64,000 nucleotides of DNA, taken from the NCBI RefSeq assembly GCF_024399475.1, contig NZ_CP101620.1, positions 2,151,608-2,215,607 on the forward strand, read 5' to 3'. The first letter of the stretch is position 1. The number at the start of each line of letters is the position of its first letter. A program made the translations under genes and the position numbers. Shown here in pieces: positions 35,877 to 45,734 of the stretch. Under the pieces are notes generated by a model. The model worked only from the letters and a program-made list of their open reading frames with translations. It made no database searches and was not told where the DNA came from. The stretch is from Allocoprobacillus halotolerans (GTDB lineage Bacteria; Bacillota_I; Bacilli_A; Erysipelotrichales; Coprobacillaceae).

Positions 35877-38800
35877 ATGGAGGAGTTATTGAAACGTTTA
35901 AAGTTGTATGAGCCTCTTTTTGGAAAATGGAAAGTTGATTTTGTCGCAATGGATTATCCTGATATGGCATGGGTTTATTTGAAAGATGATTATGGTCAGG
36001 ATGCTTTAATGAAAGTTAAAACATTGTTTTGTGAAGAAGGAGAAGTTGAAAATGCCGTATATGATTTAATGAATCAATATGATATTTACAGTTTTCCTGA
36101 TTTAAGTCAGTCACCTTATTTACAAGAAGAACATTATTATATTGAAGATAATCATGTTGTTAAAGGTGTGGATGTCTGTTTATTATCAGCTTATCCTTTA
36201 GAGGAAGATAATGAATTTATGTTGTCAGATGAAGAATTGTTTCGTCTTGGCTTGCAATATATGAATGGACAGGAAAAAGTTCAGGATGAATATCGTGCCT
36301 ATCAATTGTTTACCAAGGCAGCTTATCACTTGCATGCTAAAGCAATTTGTTCATTAGGATATATGAATGAGATAGGTTTAGGTGTTGAAAAAAATCAGCA
36401 GCAGGCTGTCATCTATTATCGTCAAGCAGCTGATTTAGGTGATAGTCTATCCGCTTGTAACTTTGCCTATTGTTGTTTAGTAGGAATTGGATGCCCAAAA
36501 GATGAAGTGTTAGCTTTTGAATATTTTGATAAGTCAGCTCAAGATCGGTATCCTCGTGCTTTATATTATTTAGGTGAATGTTATTGTTATGGATATGGGA
36601 CAGAAAAAGATGAAGTCAAAGCCATGACATATTATAAACAGGCAGCTGATTTGGGTTATACGCAAGCGAAATATAGTATTGGCTATTGCTATGAAATGGG
36701 CATGGGTGTACCTAAAGATTATGTTCAGGCGGCTTCATGGTATTTGGATGCTGCCAAAGAAGGTTTAGCAGTCGCACAGCTCCAACTGGGTTATTTTTAC
36801 GAGGTTGGAGAAGGTGTTGACAAAGACCCAGAACAAGCTGTTTACTGGTATCAACAGGCATCTGAGCAAAACTATGCTCCAGCACATTGTTATCTTGCTT
36901 ATTGTTATGAAATGGGAATTGGTGTTGAAGTTGATTTGAATCGTGCCAAAGAATTGTATTTGCAAAGTGCTCATATGGGTTATCCACGTGCTATGATGGC
37001 TTATGGACATATGATTGAAAATGAACAACCACTTTTGGCATTAGAATATTTAAAACGCAGTGCTGATTTGGGTTACCCTTATGCAATGAATAAATATGCT
37101 TATTATTTAGAAAATGGAATAGATGTTGAAAAAAATGAAAAACTCGCTTTTGAATATGTGCAAAAAGCTGCTGATATGGATGATCCACAAGCATTATGTA
37201 CACTTGGTTATTACTATGAGATGGGGATTGGCGTTGATAAGGATGAAAACAAGGCTTTTGCATATTATCAACAATCTGCTCAGGCTGGTAATTTGCGTGG
37301 TATGACGAATTGGGGTTATTGTTTTGAAGCAGGTATTGGTACAAAACAAAATTTGACAAAAGCTGTTGAAATTTATCAACAGGCAGCTGATTTGAACTAT
37401 GATGTCGCTTTATGCAATTTAGGATATTGTTATGAAATGGGAATCGGTGTTGAAAAGAATCTTCAAATATCAGAGGAATATTATTTAAAATCTGCTGATC
37501 AAGGTAATTTAAGAGCTATGTGTAATTTGGGTTATTTGTATGAACAAGGCATTGAAGACAAGCCTGATTATCATCAAGCTGTTCAATGGTATGAAAAAGC
37601 TGCTTCTTATGAATATCCTCGTGCTCTTTGTTGTTTAGGATATATTTATCAAGAAGGATTACTGGATGGTCAGGTAGATGAGAAAAAAGCTTTTCATTAT
37701 TACCAAAAAGCAGCCTTGTTGAAAGATGGGGCAGCGATATGTACACTTGGTTATTATTATGAAAATGGATTTGGTTGTGTGAAAGATGAGTTAAAGGCAG
37801 TTGAATGTTATCAAAAATCAAGTGAATACGGCAGCTTGCGAGGTTTAACAAATCTAGGGTGCTGTTATGAATTGGGAATTGGTGTAGAGATAGATTTAAC
37901 AAAAGCCATTGCTTGTTATCAACAAGCTGGTGATGCAGGTTTTGATGTGGCTTTATGGCGTTTAGGTTATTGTTATGAAGATGGGATTGGCGTTGAACAG
38001 GATTATCAAGCAGCATTGCATTATTATGAACTAGCAAGTCAACAAAATAATCCACGTGCTTTATGTTCGCTCGGCTTGATGTATGAAGAAGGACGTGGTG
38101 TTTTAGAAGATCCTTTCAAAGCTTTTGATTATTATTTAGCCGGAGCTAATCAAGACGATGAAGTGTGTCAATGTAATTTGGCATTCTGCTATGAACAGGG
38201 CATTGGTGTTGATCAGGACTTTGAACAAGCTAAACATTATTATGAGTTGGCTGCCCAAAAAAATTATCCTCGTGCTTTATCTAATTTAGGAATTCTTTAT
38301 GAAGAAGGACGTGGCTGTCCAAAAGATACTAAGAAAGCTTTTCAGTTATATGAATTAGCTAGTTATTCTCGATATTGGCCAGCTTATTGTAATTTGGGTT
38401 CTTGTTATGAATATGGAATTGGTACAGAAATTAATTTATTATTAGCTTTTGAAAAATATAATGAGGCAGCTCAAGGTCAATGGCCTCGAGGATTGTATCA
38501 TGTGGGACGTTGTTATGATGAAGGATTGGGTGTTGAACAAGATGTTCAAAAGGCTTTTGATTATTATTTGGCAGCTGGTAAAAAAGGTGTTGCTGATGGA
38601 TATATTGAAATTGGAAAGATGTATGAGTGGGGTGTTTTAGAACAATCTTATAGTGAAGCCCTAGCTTATTATCAAAAAGCCTTAGAATTGCAGTCACCAA
38701 GAGCTTATTATGCACTTGGAAATCTTTATAAAGAAGGAAAAGGTGTTGATCAAAGCTATCAAAAAGCGATTGATTATTTTCAACAGGGTGCAGATATGAA

Positions 38801-39200
38801 TCATCCTTCTTCAATCTATAATTTAGCTGTTTTATATGATTTTGAAGCTGGCGAAAAATGGCAGAATAAAGAAAAAGCGATTTATTATTATCAAAAGGCT
38901 ATCAAATATGGACATGCTGGAGCTATGAATAATTTAGGTGTTTGTTATAAAGAGGGCGATGGTGTTGACAAAGATTTTAAGAAAGCCTTTGAACTATTCT
39001 TAGAAGCTGCTAAACTTGATAATGATAATGCTTATTTGAATCTTGCTAGAGCCTATGTTTATGGACAAGGCACAAAGGTGTCACTTCAAGACGCTAAATA
39101 CTGGTGTCAAAAAGCATTGGATGCACATGTTGATGGTGCTAAAGAATTGATGAAAGTGATGAAAAGAAAATCATTTTTTAGACCATTTCAAAAGAAATAA
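35877..39200 (+). CDS. Giant Sel1-repeat protein, 1107 aa
   Basis: The N-terminal 110 residues are unique and acidic. From about 115 to 1090 there are roughly 27 Sel1-like repeats of about 36 residues (pattern A-x2-xLGxxYExGxGVxxDxxKAxxYYxxAA), for example CSLGYMNEIGLGVEKN and CNLGYCYEMGIGVEKN. There is no signal peptide or membrane helix, so it is a cytoplasmic alpha-solenoid scaffold. It ends in a basic tail RKSFFRPFQKK. GGAGGGG precedes the ATG. Sel1 proteins act as protein-protein adaptors; the partner is unknown, and the upstream membrane protein is the natural candidate. Confidence 0.9.
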   Translation: MEELLKRLKLYEPLFGKWKVDFVAMDYPDMAWVYLKDDYGQDALMKVKTLFCEEGEVENAVYDLMNQYDIYSFPDLSQSPYLQEEHYYIEDNHVVKGVDVCLLSAYPLEEDNEFMLSDEELFRLGLQYMNGQEKVQDEYRAYQLFTKAAYHLHAKAICSLGYMNEIGLGVEKNQQQAVIYYRQAADLGDSLSACNFAYCCLVGIGCPKDEVLAFEYFDKSAQDRYPRALYYLGECYCYGYGTEKDEVKAMTYYKQAADLGYTQAKYSIGYCYEMGMGVPKDYVQAASWYLDAAKEGLAVAQLQLGYFYEVGEGVDKDPEQAVYWYQQASEQNYAPAHCYLAYCYEMGIGVEVDLNRAKELYLQSAHMGYPRAMMAYGHMIENEQPLLALEYLKRSADLGYPYAMNKYAYYLENGIDVEKNEKLAFEYVQKAADMDDPQALCTLGYYYEMGIGVDKDENKAFAYYQQSAQAGNLRGMTNWGYCFEAGIGTKQNLTKAVEIYQQAADLNYDVALCNLGYCYEMGIGVEKNLQISEEYYLKSADQGNLRAMCNLGYLYEQGIEDKPDYHQAVQWYEKAASYEYPRALCCLGYIYQEGLLDGQVDEKKAFHYYQKAALLKDGAAICTLGYYYENGFGCVKDELKAVECYQKSSEYGSLRGLTNLGCCYELGIGVEIDLTKAIACYQQAGDAGFDVALWRLGYCYEDGIGVEQDYQAALHYYELASQQNNPRALCSLGLMYEEGRGVLEDPFKAFDYYLAGANQDDEVCQCNLAFCYEQGIGVDQDFEQAKHYYELAAQKNYPRALSNLGILYEEGRGCPKDTKKAFQLYELASYSRYWPAYCNLGSCYEYGIGTEINLLLAFEKYNEAAQGQWPRGLYHVGRCYDEGLGVEQDVQKAFDYYLAAGKKGVADGYIEIGKMYEWGVLEQSYSEALAYYQKALELQSPRAYYALGNLYKEGKGVDQSYQKAIDYFQQGADMNHPSSIYNLAVLYDFEAGEKWQNKEKAIYYYQKAIKYGHAGAMNNLGVCYKEGDGVDKDFKKAFELFLEAAKLDNDNAYLNLARAYVYGQGTKVSLQDAKYWCQKALDAHVDGAKELMKVMKRKSFFRPFQKK

Positions 39201-39201
39201 G

Positions 39202-39225
39202 AACAACACGCTTGTGTTGTTTTTG
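39202..39225 (+). terminator. Terminator after the Sel1 gene
   Basis: AACAACAC / GTGTTGTT stem with GCTT loop (39202-39221), then TTTTGTTTT. Confidence 0.85.
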
Positions 39226-39328
39226 TTTTGGAAACAAAGTGTGGTATATTTGTCAATGAATGACAATAAATATAGGAATTCACTGATAATTATGATATAA
39301 TTACAAAATGAATTGAGGTGGAAAGATT

Positions 39329-40003
39329 ATGAAATCAAAAATTTTAATTGTTGATGATGAAGAACATATTAGAGAATTAATACGTTTTTATTTGGATAAA
39401 GAAGGTTTTTCAGTAGTTCAGGCTGCAAGTGGAGAGGAAGCTTTGGAAATTTTAGAAAATGAATATATTGATTTGGCTATTGTGGATATTATGATGCCAG
39501 TGATGGATGGGTTCCAACTTGTTGAAGAAATGAAGGAAATGAAAGATATTCCTGTGATTATGTTGACAGCTAAATCACAATCAGCTGATAAATTAAGAGG
39601 ATTTTCATTAGGTATTGATGATTATGTGACAAAACCATTTGATCCTGATGAGTTATTAGCGAGAGTTAAAACAATTTTAAAAAGATATAGTATTAATAGT
39701 CAAAACATAGTTACATTGCGTGATGTGATTTTTGATGGTGATAAATATGAAATTCGTTACAAAGATCAAACAATTCATTTACCTTTGAAACAGTTTGAAT
39801 TGGCTTTTGAATTAGCTAAAAATCCAAATCAGATTTTTACCCGTGAACAATTGATTGAGAAAATATGGGGAATGGATTATGATGGCTTTGATCGTACAGT
39901 TGATGTTCATATTAAACGTATTCGTGAGAATTTGGGGCATTTACCTGGATTTAAAGTTGTGACAGTGAGAGGAATAGGTTATAAGATTGAGGTTGAGTCA
40001 TGA
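39329..40003 (+). CDS. OmpR/PhoB-family response regulator
   Basis: 224 residues. Receiver domain with acidic pair DDEE, phospho-acceptor Asp53 in IVDIMMP, and Lys in MLTAKSQ; then a winged-helix DNA-binding domain (about 125-222, FDRTVDVHIKRIRENLG, VRGIGYKIE). It overlaps its kinase by 4 nt. A TATAAT box (39296-39301) and an inverted repeat TTGTCA / TGACAA near 39250-39266 lie upstream. Signal unknown. Confidence 0.92.
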   Translation: MKSKILIVDDEEHIRELIRFYLDKEGFSVVQAASGEEALEILENEYIDLAIVDIMMPVMDGFQLVEEMKEMKDIPVIMLTAKSQSADKLRGFSLGIDDYVTKPFDPDELLARVKTILKRYSINSQNIVTLRDVIFDGDKYEIRYKDQTIHLPLKQFELAFELAKNPNQIFTREQLIEKIWGMDYDGFDRTVDVHIKRIRENLGHLPGFKVVTVRGIGYKIEVES

Positions 40004-41388
40004 AATCCATTTATGGAAAATTAATCATTGGATTTTTAGTCAGTATTTTATTTAGTTTTTCAATTGCAGGATATTTTTCATTGCGTAAAAATGCAAATGA
40101 ACTGGGATTGTTAGCAGTTGAAGAATTAAAGAATTCTACGGAATTAATTGAAGATTTTTTGAGTATGATTGATGAAAACGATCTTGATAAGATCTTGCAA
40201 GGTTATGCGGCAACATCTGAAGTGAGTTTTTATATTGAAACAGACAATCAAAAATATGTTTATGGAAATATAAAAGGACAGCATTTATCAACACAAGATA
40301 CACAGTTTCTTGAAAATAATAATGGGGAAAGTTTGATATTAAAAGATTCATCTATTCGTATTTATGCAAAATCTTTTGAAATGAATAATCAAAAATATAT
40401 TATTTATGTTCAAAAAGATATGAGTAAAAGAGAAATGATTTTTTTAGATTCAGCATTGATTGCAGTCTTTTGTATGTTGATTGCTGGTAGTATTACTTTT
40501 TTAGTGATTGCTGATATTATTGTTAAACCGATTTCGCGTTTGATTAAAGCGACGAATGAACTTTCAAAAGGAAACTATCGTGTTCGTGTTAATTATACTG
40601 GAAAAGATGAGATTGCCCGATTAAATCGTAGTTTTAATCAGATGGCACAACAATTGGCTAAACAGGATGAAACACGTCAACAATTTATTTCTGATGTTTC
40701 TCATGAGTTTCAGACGCCTTTAACAGCTATTCAAGGTTTTGCAACTATTTTAAAAAATGAACAGTTAAGTGATGAACAACGTCAAAAATATGCGGATATT
40801 ATATTGTTCCACAGCAAACGTTTATCTACTCTCTCTAAAAATATGTTACAGCTTACTTTATTAGAGGGTGAAGATGTCAAACTGGAAACAAGTGAATTTT
40901 CATTAATTGAACAGTTAAATCGTGTTGTGGAAACACAGGATAATTTTGCGTTAAGTAAAAATATTGAGATTGAATTTGAAGTGCCTAAAAATGATATTCG
41001 TATTGTGGGTGATGAATCACGTTTAGAACAAGTATGGATTAATCTCATTAATAATGCAATCAAATATACACAAGATAATGGGGTTGTTATGATTCATGTC
41101 AAAAAAACATCTAGAGAGATAGAAGTGAGTATTGAAGATACGGGTGTTGGTATGAGTAAAGAGGCTATTTCACATATTTTTGAACGTTTTTATCGTCAGG
41201 ATAAATCAAGAAGTGTTGAAGGGAATGGCTTAGGATTATCCATTGTTAAAAGAATTGTTGATTTACATCATGGACGCATTGATGTTGTATCACGTGAAGA
41301 GGGTGGAAGTCGTTTTACAATTTATTTACCTCAAAATAAAACATTTTATATTAGTGAAAAGCTCATGAAAAAAGAGAATCATTCTTAG
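40000..41388 (+). CDS. Sensor histidine kinase
   Basis: 462 residues. Helix 1 (8-27), extracytoplasmic sensor of about 120 residues, helix 2 (about 149-172), HAMP (172-225), H-box SHEFQTPLTAI with His235, N-box NLINNAIKYTQ, G1 EDTGVGM and G2 GNGLGLSIVKRI. The H-box has Phe-Gln where most kinases have Leu-Arg. It pairs with the upstream response regulator. Located 14 nt before smc. Confidence 0.92.
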   Translation: MKSIYGKLIIGFLVSILFSFSIAGYFSLRKNANELGLLAVEELKNSTELIEDFLSMIDENDLDKILQGYAATSEVSFYIETDNQKYVYGNIKGQHLSTQDTQFLENNNGESLILKDSSIRIYAKSFEMNNQKYIIYVQKDMSKREMIFLDSALIAVFCMLIAGSITFLVIADIIVKPISRLIKATNELSKGNYRVRVNYTGKDEIARLNRSFNQMAQQLAKQDETRQQFISDVSHEFQTPLTAIQGFATILKNEQLSDEQRQKYADIILFHSKRLSTLSKNMLQLTLLEGEDVKLETSEFSLIEQLNRVVETQDNFALSKNIEIEFEVPKNDIRIVGDESRLEQVWINLINNAIKYTQDNGVVMIHVKKTSREIEVSIEDTGVGMSKEAISHIFERFYRQDKSRSVEGNGLGLSIVKRIVDLHHGRIDVVSREEGGSRFTIYLPQNKTFYISEKLMKKENHS

Positions 41389-41402
41389 AAAGGAATTTAT
41401 CT

Positions 41403-44347
41403 ATGTATTTAAAAAGAATTGAATTACATGGTTTTAAATCATTTGCAGATAAATCAGTTATTGAATTTCAACCTGGTATTACTGGTATTGTTGGACCAAA
41501 TGGTTGTGGAAAATCAAATATTAGTGATGCAGTAAGATGGGTTTTGGGAGAACAATCCGTGAAATCACTTCGTGGTTCGAATATGGCAGATGTTATTTTT
41601 AACGGAAGTGAGGATCGTAAAGCCCAAAATGTGGCAGAAGTCACACTGGTTTTTGATAATGAAGATCGTTTTATGAATGTGGATTATAATGAAGTGGAAA
41701 TTACGAGACGTTTATATCGTCAAAATAATGAAGGGGAATATTTGATCAATAAAGAGCCATGTCGTTTAAAGGATATTGTTGATTTAATTATGGATACGGG
41801 TTTAGGAAGAGATTCTCTTTCGATTATTTCACAAGGGAATATTTCAACCTTTGCTGACAGTAAGCCAGAAGAAAGACGTGGGATGTTTGAAGAAGCAGCA
41901 GGTGTAGCGAAATATAGGAAAAGAAAACTAGAGTCTATTAGAAAACTTGAACGTACGAAAGATAATTTGGATCGTGTTGAAGATATTTGTTTAGAACTTG
42001 AAAAACAAATTACACCTTTAAAACGTCAAAAAGAAAAAGCTGAAATTTATGTTGATTTAAAAGATCAGTTACAATCTATTGAAGTGAATGTGCTTGTTAA
42101 AGGAATTGAAAGTTTATCTGATTCATTAAATGAATTAAATCAATCTTTAGATTTATTAGATAAAGAAAAAGTAACGATTGAAGGACAAATCTTAATCAAT
42201 GAACAACAAAATGAAAGTTTAAAGAAAAAGATGTTTGATTTAGATCAGGAAGTCAATGGTTTACAAGGACAGCTTTTAACAGCAATGAATAATGTCAATC
42301 AATTAGAAACACAAAAAGTTGAAATTGATGCCAATCGTAAACATATTTTAGAGACAACGAATAAAGAAGATTTAGAGGCACGAATGGAACAGCTCAAAGC
42401 TATTTTACAGGATGCTATTAGTGAATATAATGATCGTGTGAATCGTTATAATGAAACAAAAGAAGAAAAATTGACTTTAGAGGCTTTTCAAGAAAAAATC
42501 GTGCTGAAATGAATAATTTAAGACAGAATATTGAAAATTTAAATTTAAAGTTACATAATGATCGTCATCGTAAGGAACAGCTTGTAGATTTGGTCGAAAA
42601 TAAATCGGGATATAGTTATGGTGTTCGTTCGATTTTAAAAGCTAAAGATTCTTTACCTGGCATTGTGGGTGTTTTAGGAGATTTATTAGAAACAGCGCCT
42701 GAATATGAAACAGCTTTAGCTGTAGCATTAGGAAATGCAATGCAGTTTATTGTCACTGATCATGATGAAGATGCAAGAAATGCAATTCATTTTTAAAAAA
42801 TAATAAATCAGGTCGTGCTACTTTTTTACCAATAATAACAATGAAAGAGCGTCAGTTACGTGAAGAACATCAATTGGTTTGTCAAAATACGCAAGGTTAT
42901 CTTGGGGTGATGAGTGATTTTGTTCAATATCCTCAAAAGATTCAACGTATTGTATCAAATCAATTAGGACATGTGATTTTAGCTGATACTTTAGAAAATG
43001 CTTCGTTGTTGTCGAAAGCCACTTTTGCAAGATATAAAGTTGTGACATTAGGTGGTGAAGTTATTAATGTTGGCGGTTCATTAACTGGTGGGAGTTTTAA
43101 ACAATCCTCTTCCATGTTAACCAATAAAAGAGAATTGGAACTTTTAGAAAAAATATTCGTCAAAGTGAAAAAGATATGACAATGAAAAAAGCGAAACTTA
43201 ATGAACTTGATAATCAGGCTAGAGAGATTTCACATAACTTACTACAAAAACAAATGTCTTTTGCTAAATTGGAACTTGTTGTTACAAATAAAAAAGTGAA
43301 TTACAGATTGCTAAAAGTGAGTATGAAAGTTTAACACATCAAAGTGTTGAATTATCAGAAATAGAAAAAGGAACACAGGATAATCAATTACTTCAGGAAC
43401 TCAATGAAGCAAAGAAATTAAGAGATCGTTTAACGGAAAGCATTCAGGCTAAACGAGAATTACGTATGAGTTTTGTCAATGAAAATGATCAGTTAGAAGA
43501 TGTCTTGAAAATGACACGCCAGCATTTAAGACAGATTCAAAGTGATATGACACAAAAACAAGTGGATAAAGCTAAACAAGAAACAGAACTCAATAATCAT
43601 TTACAGTGTTTAAATGAAGAATATAAAATGACCTATGAATTTGCTAAAGAAGAATATTCACAAGATATTGATATGCAAAAAGCCAAAGAAGAAGTCCGTT
43701 TGTTAAGACATCAGATTGATTCTTTAGGACATGTCAATTTACAGGCGATTGAAGATTATGAAGAAGTGTCAACACGTTATGAAACTTTAAATCATCAACG
43801 TTTAGATTTGATTCATGCACAAGATAGTATTTTAAAAGCCATAGATGAAATGGATGAAATTATGGTTTCACGTTTTAGTGAAACGTTTGAAAAAATCAAT
43901 CATGAATTTAATATTGTCTTTAGAAACTTGTTTGGTGGTGGAAAAGCTGAGCTAAAATATAGTGATCCCGATAATATTTTAGAAACGGGTATTGATATTG
44001 ATGTGCAGCCACCAGGAAAAGCTGTCCAAAATATTACGCTTTTTTCAGGTGGAGAAAAAGCATTGATTGCGATTTCATGTTTGTTTGCGATTTTACGTGT
44101 GAGACCAGTACCAATGTGTATCTTGGATGAGGTTGAAGCTGCATTGGATGTTGCCAATGTTGAACGTTTTGCAAAATATTTACGAGAGTTTTCAGGACAA
44201 ACACAATTTATTGTTGTGACACATCGTGAAGGAACAATGGAAGAATGTGATTTACTTTATGGAGCAACAATGCAACAAAAAGGTGTTACAAAATTAGTGA
44301 GTGTCAAATTAAAGGATGCCATTGATTTAGCGTCAAGTGCATCGTAA
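41403..44347 (+). CDS. smc: Chromosome segregation ATPase SMC (four frameshifts in this assembly)
   Basis: 982 residues after adding one base at each of four runs: A6 42493-42498, T5 42790-42794, A6 43148-43153 and A6 43290-43295. All four repairs give continuous SMC sequence. Order: Walker A GPNGCGKSN, coiled coil, hinge (GIVGVLGDLLETAPEY to GGSLTGGSF), coiled coil, signature LFSGGEKALIA and Walker B CILDEVEAALD. It compacts and segregates the chromosome with ScpAB. At 982 residues it is shorter than the usual 1150-1190, meaning shorter coiled-coil arms. It is followed by ftsY as in many Firmicutes. Confidence 0.93.
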
Positions 44348-44351
44348 AAAA

Positions 44352-44396
44352 TATTGACATATCATCAAGAAGTGTTATCTTTATGATATGTCAATA
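44352..44396 (+). repeat. Perfect 14-bp inverted repeat between smc and ftsY
   Basis: TATTGACATATCAT / ATGATATGTCAATA (44352-44365, 44383-44396) with a 17-nt loop. There is no T-run after it, so it is not a standard terminator. The left arm contains TTGACA. Confidence 0.9.
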
Positions 44397-44414
44397 AGTT
44401 TGAGGAGGGTGTTT

Positions 44415-45395
44415 ATGGGCTTTTTTAGTAAAATTAAAGAAACATTAGTGGGAAAGTCTGCGAAACAAAATGATAAGTATGTTGCTGGATTAGATAAATC
44501 TAATACATCTTTATCATCAAAAATTAATGAATTAGCAGCCCGATATCGTGAAATAGATGATGATTATTTTGAAGAATTAGAAAATATTTTGATTATGAGT
44601 GATGTTGGTGTCAATATGGTGATGACCATCGTAGATGAAATCAAAAAAGAAGTTCGTCTACAAAATATTAGAGATCCTAAAGAAATTAATGAAATCATTA
44701 TTGATAAAATGTTTGTCATTTATGCCAATGATTCTTATATGACAACAAAGATAAATTATGATAATGAAGACTTGACAGTGATTTTAATGATTGGTGTCAA
44801 TGGTGCTGGAAAAACAACAACGATTGCCAAACTTGCTCATATGATGTTAAATGAAGGCAAAACTGTTATGGTAGCTGCTGGTGATACATTTAGAGCAGGA
44901 GCGATTGATCAGTTAGATGTTTGGGCGAAACGTTTAGGGATTGAATGTGTCAAAGGAAAAGAGGGTGGCGATCCATCATCAGTTGTTTTTGATGCTTTAA
45001 AACGTGCCAAAGAACAAAATGTTGATGTCTTGATTTGTGATACTGCAGGTCGTTTACAAAATAAGGTTAATTTAATGAATGAGCTAGAAAAAATGAATCG
45101 TATTATCAAACGTGTTGTGCCACAAGGACCACAGGAAACATTGTTGGTTATTGATGCAACAACTGGTCAAAATGGTGTTTCACAAGCGCAAGAATTTTCT
45201 AAGATTACAGATATTACTGGCTTGGTTTTAACAAAAATGGATGGAACAGCCAAAGGTGGTATTGTTTTATCTATTAAAGATGCTTTGAATATTCCTGTCA
45301 AATTTGTTGGTTTAGGGGAACAAATGGATGATTTACAGGAATTTGATCTTGAACAATATATCTATGGTTTATGTAAAGGATTGTTGGAGAAATAA
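44415..45395 (+). CDS. ftsY: Signal recognition particle receptor FtsY
   Basis: 326 residues starting [14 protein letters not shown] with GAGGAGGG 7 nt upstream; an in-frame TTG at 44388 lies within the inverted repeat. NG-domain GTPase: [40 protein letters not shown]. No long acidic A-domain, as usual in Firmicutes. It docks SRP-ribosome complexes to the membrane. Operon ftsY-ylxM-ffh supplies the whole SRP protein pathway. Confidence 0.96.
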   Translation: MGFFSKIKETLVGKSAKQNDKYVAGLDKSNTSLSSKINELAARYREIDDDYFEELENILIMSDVGVNMVMTIVDEIKKEVRLQNIRDPKEINEIIIDKMFVIYANDSYMTTKINYDNEDLTVILMIGVNGAGKTTTIAKLAHMMLNEGKTVMVAAGDTFRAGAIDQLDVWAKRLGIECVKGKEGGDPSSVVFDALKRAKEQNVDVLICDTAGRLQNKVNLMNELEKMNRIIKRVVPQGPQETLLVIDATTGQNGVSQAQEFSKITDITGLVLTKMDGTAKGGIVLSIKDALNIPVKFVGLGEQMDDLQEFDLEQYIYGLCKGLLEK

Positions 45396-45396
45396 C

Positions 45397-45723
45397 ATGG
45401 CATCAGATTTAGAAAAAACCCAAAAAGTTAATCTGTTAATGGATTGTTATGAAGATTTGTTGACAGAAAAACAAAGACAGTATTTGTCTTTATATTATGA
45501 AGAAGATTTGTCGTTATCAGAAATTGCTGAAGATTTTAATGTTTCTCGTAATGCTGTTTATGATCAAATTAAAAGAGCAGTGGCAAGTTTAGAAGAATAT
45601 GAAACAAAGCTACATTTAATGGAGAAACATATACAGCGTTTGCATTTGATTGAAAAAATTGAAAATCAGTCCATTGGAAATCAACAAATGCAGGATTATT
45701 TAGAAATGTTAAAGAAGATATAG
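45397..45723 (+). CDS. ylxM: YlxM/p13-like DNA-binding protein of the SRP operon
   Basis: 108 residues. Sigma-70 region 4-like helix-turn-helix ([20 protein letters not shown] then [16 protein letters not shown]). Located 1 nt after ftsY and 11 nt before ffh, the conserved position of ylxM, which has been proposed to modulate SRP activity. The start at 45397 uses GGAGA. Confidence 0.92.
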   Translation: MASDLEKTQKVNLLMDCYEDLLTEKQRQYLSLYYEEDLSLSEIAEDFNVSRNAVYDQIKRAVASLEEYETKLHLMEKHIQRLHLIEKIENQSIGNQQMQDYLEMLKKI

Positions 45724-45734
45724 GAGGATGAAAT

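Noticed and set aside
36300-39150. Many antisense ORFs and DNA-level repeats in the Sel1 gene
   Set aside because: They are shadows of the 36-residue protein repeat on the plus strand. Not a CRISPR array: the repeats are not identical at DNA level and the unit is coding.
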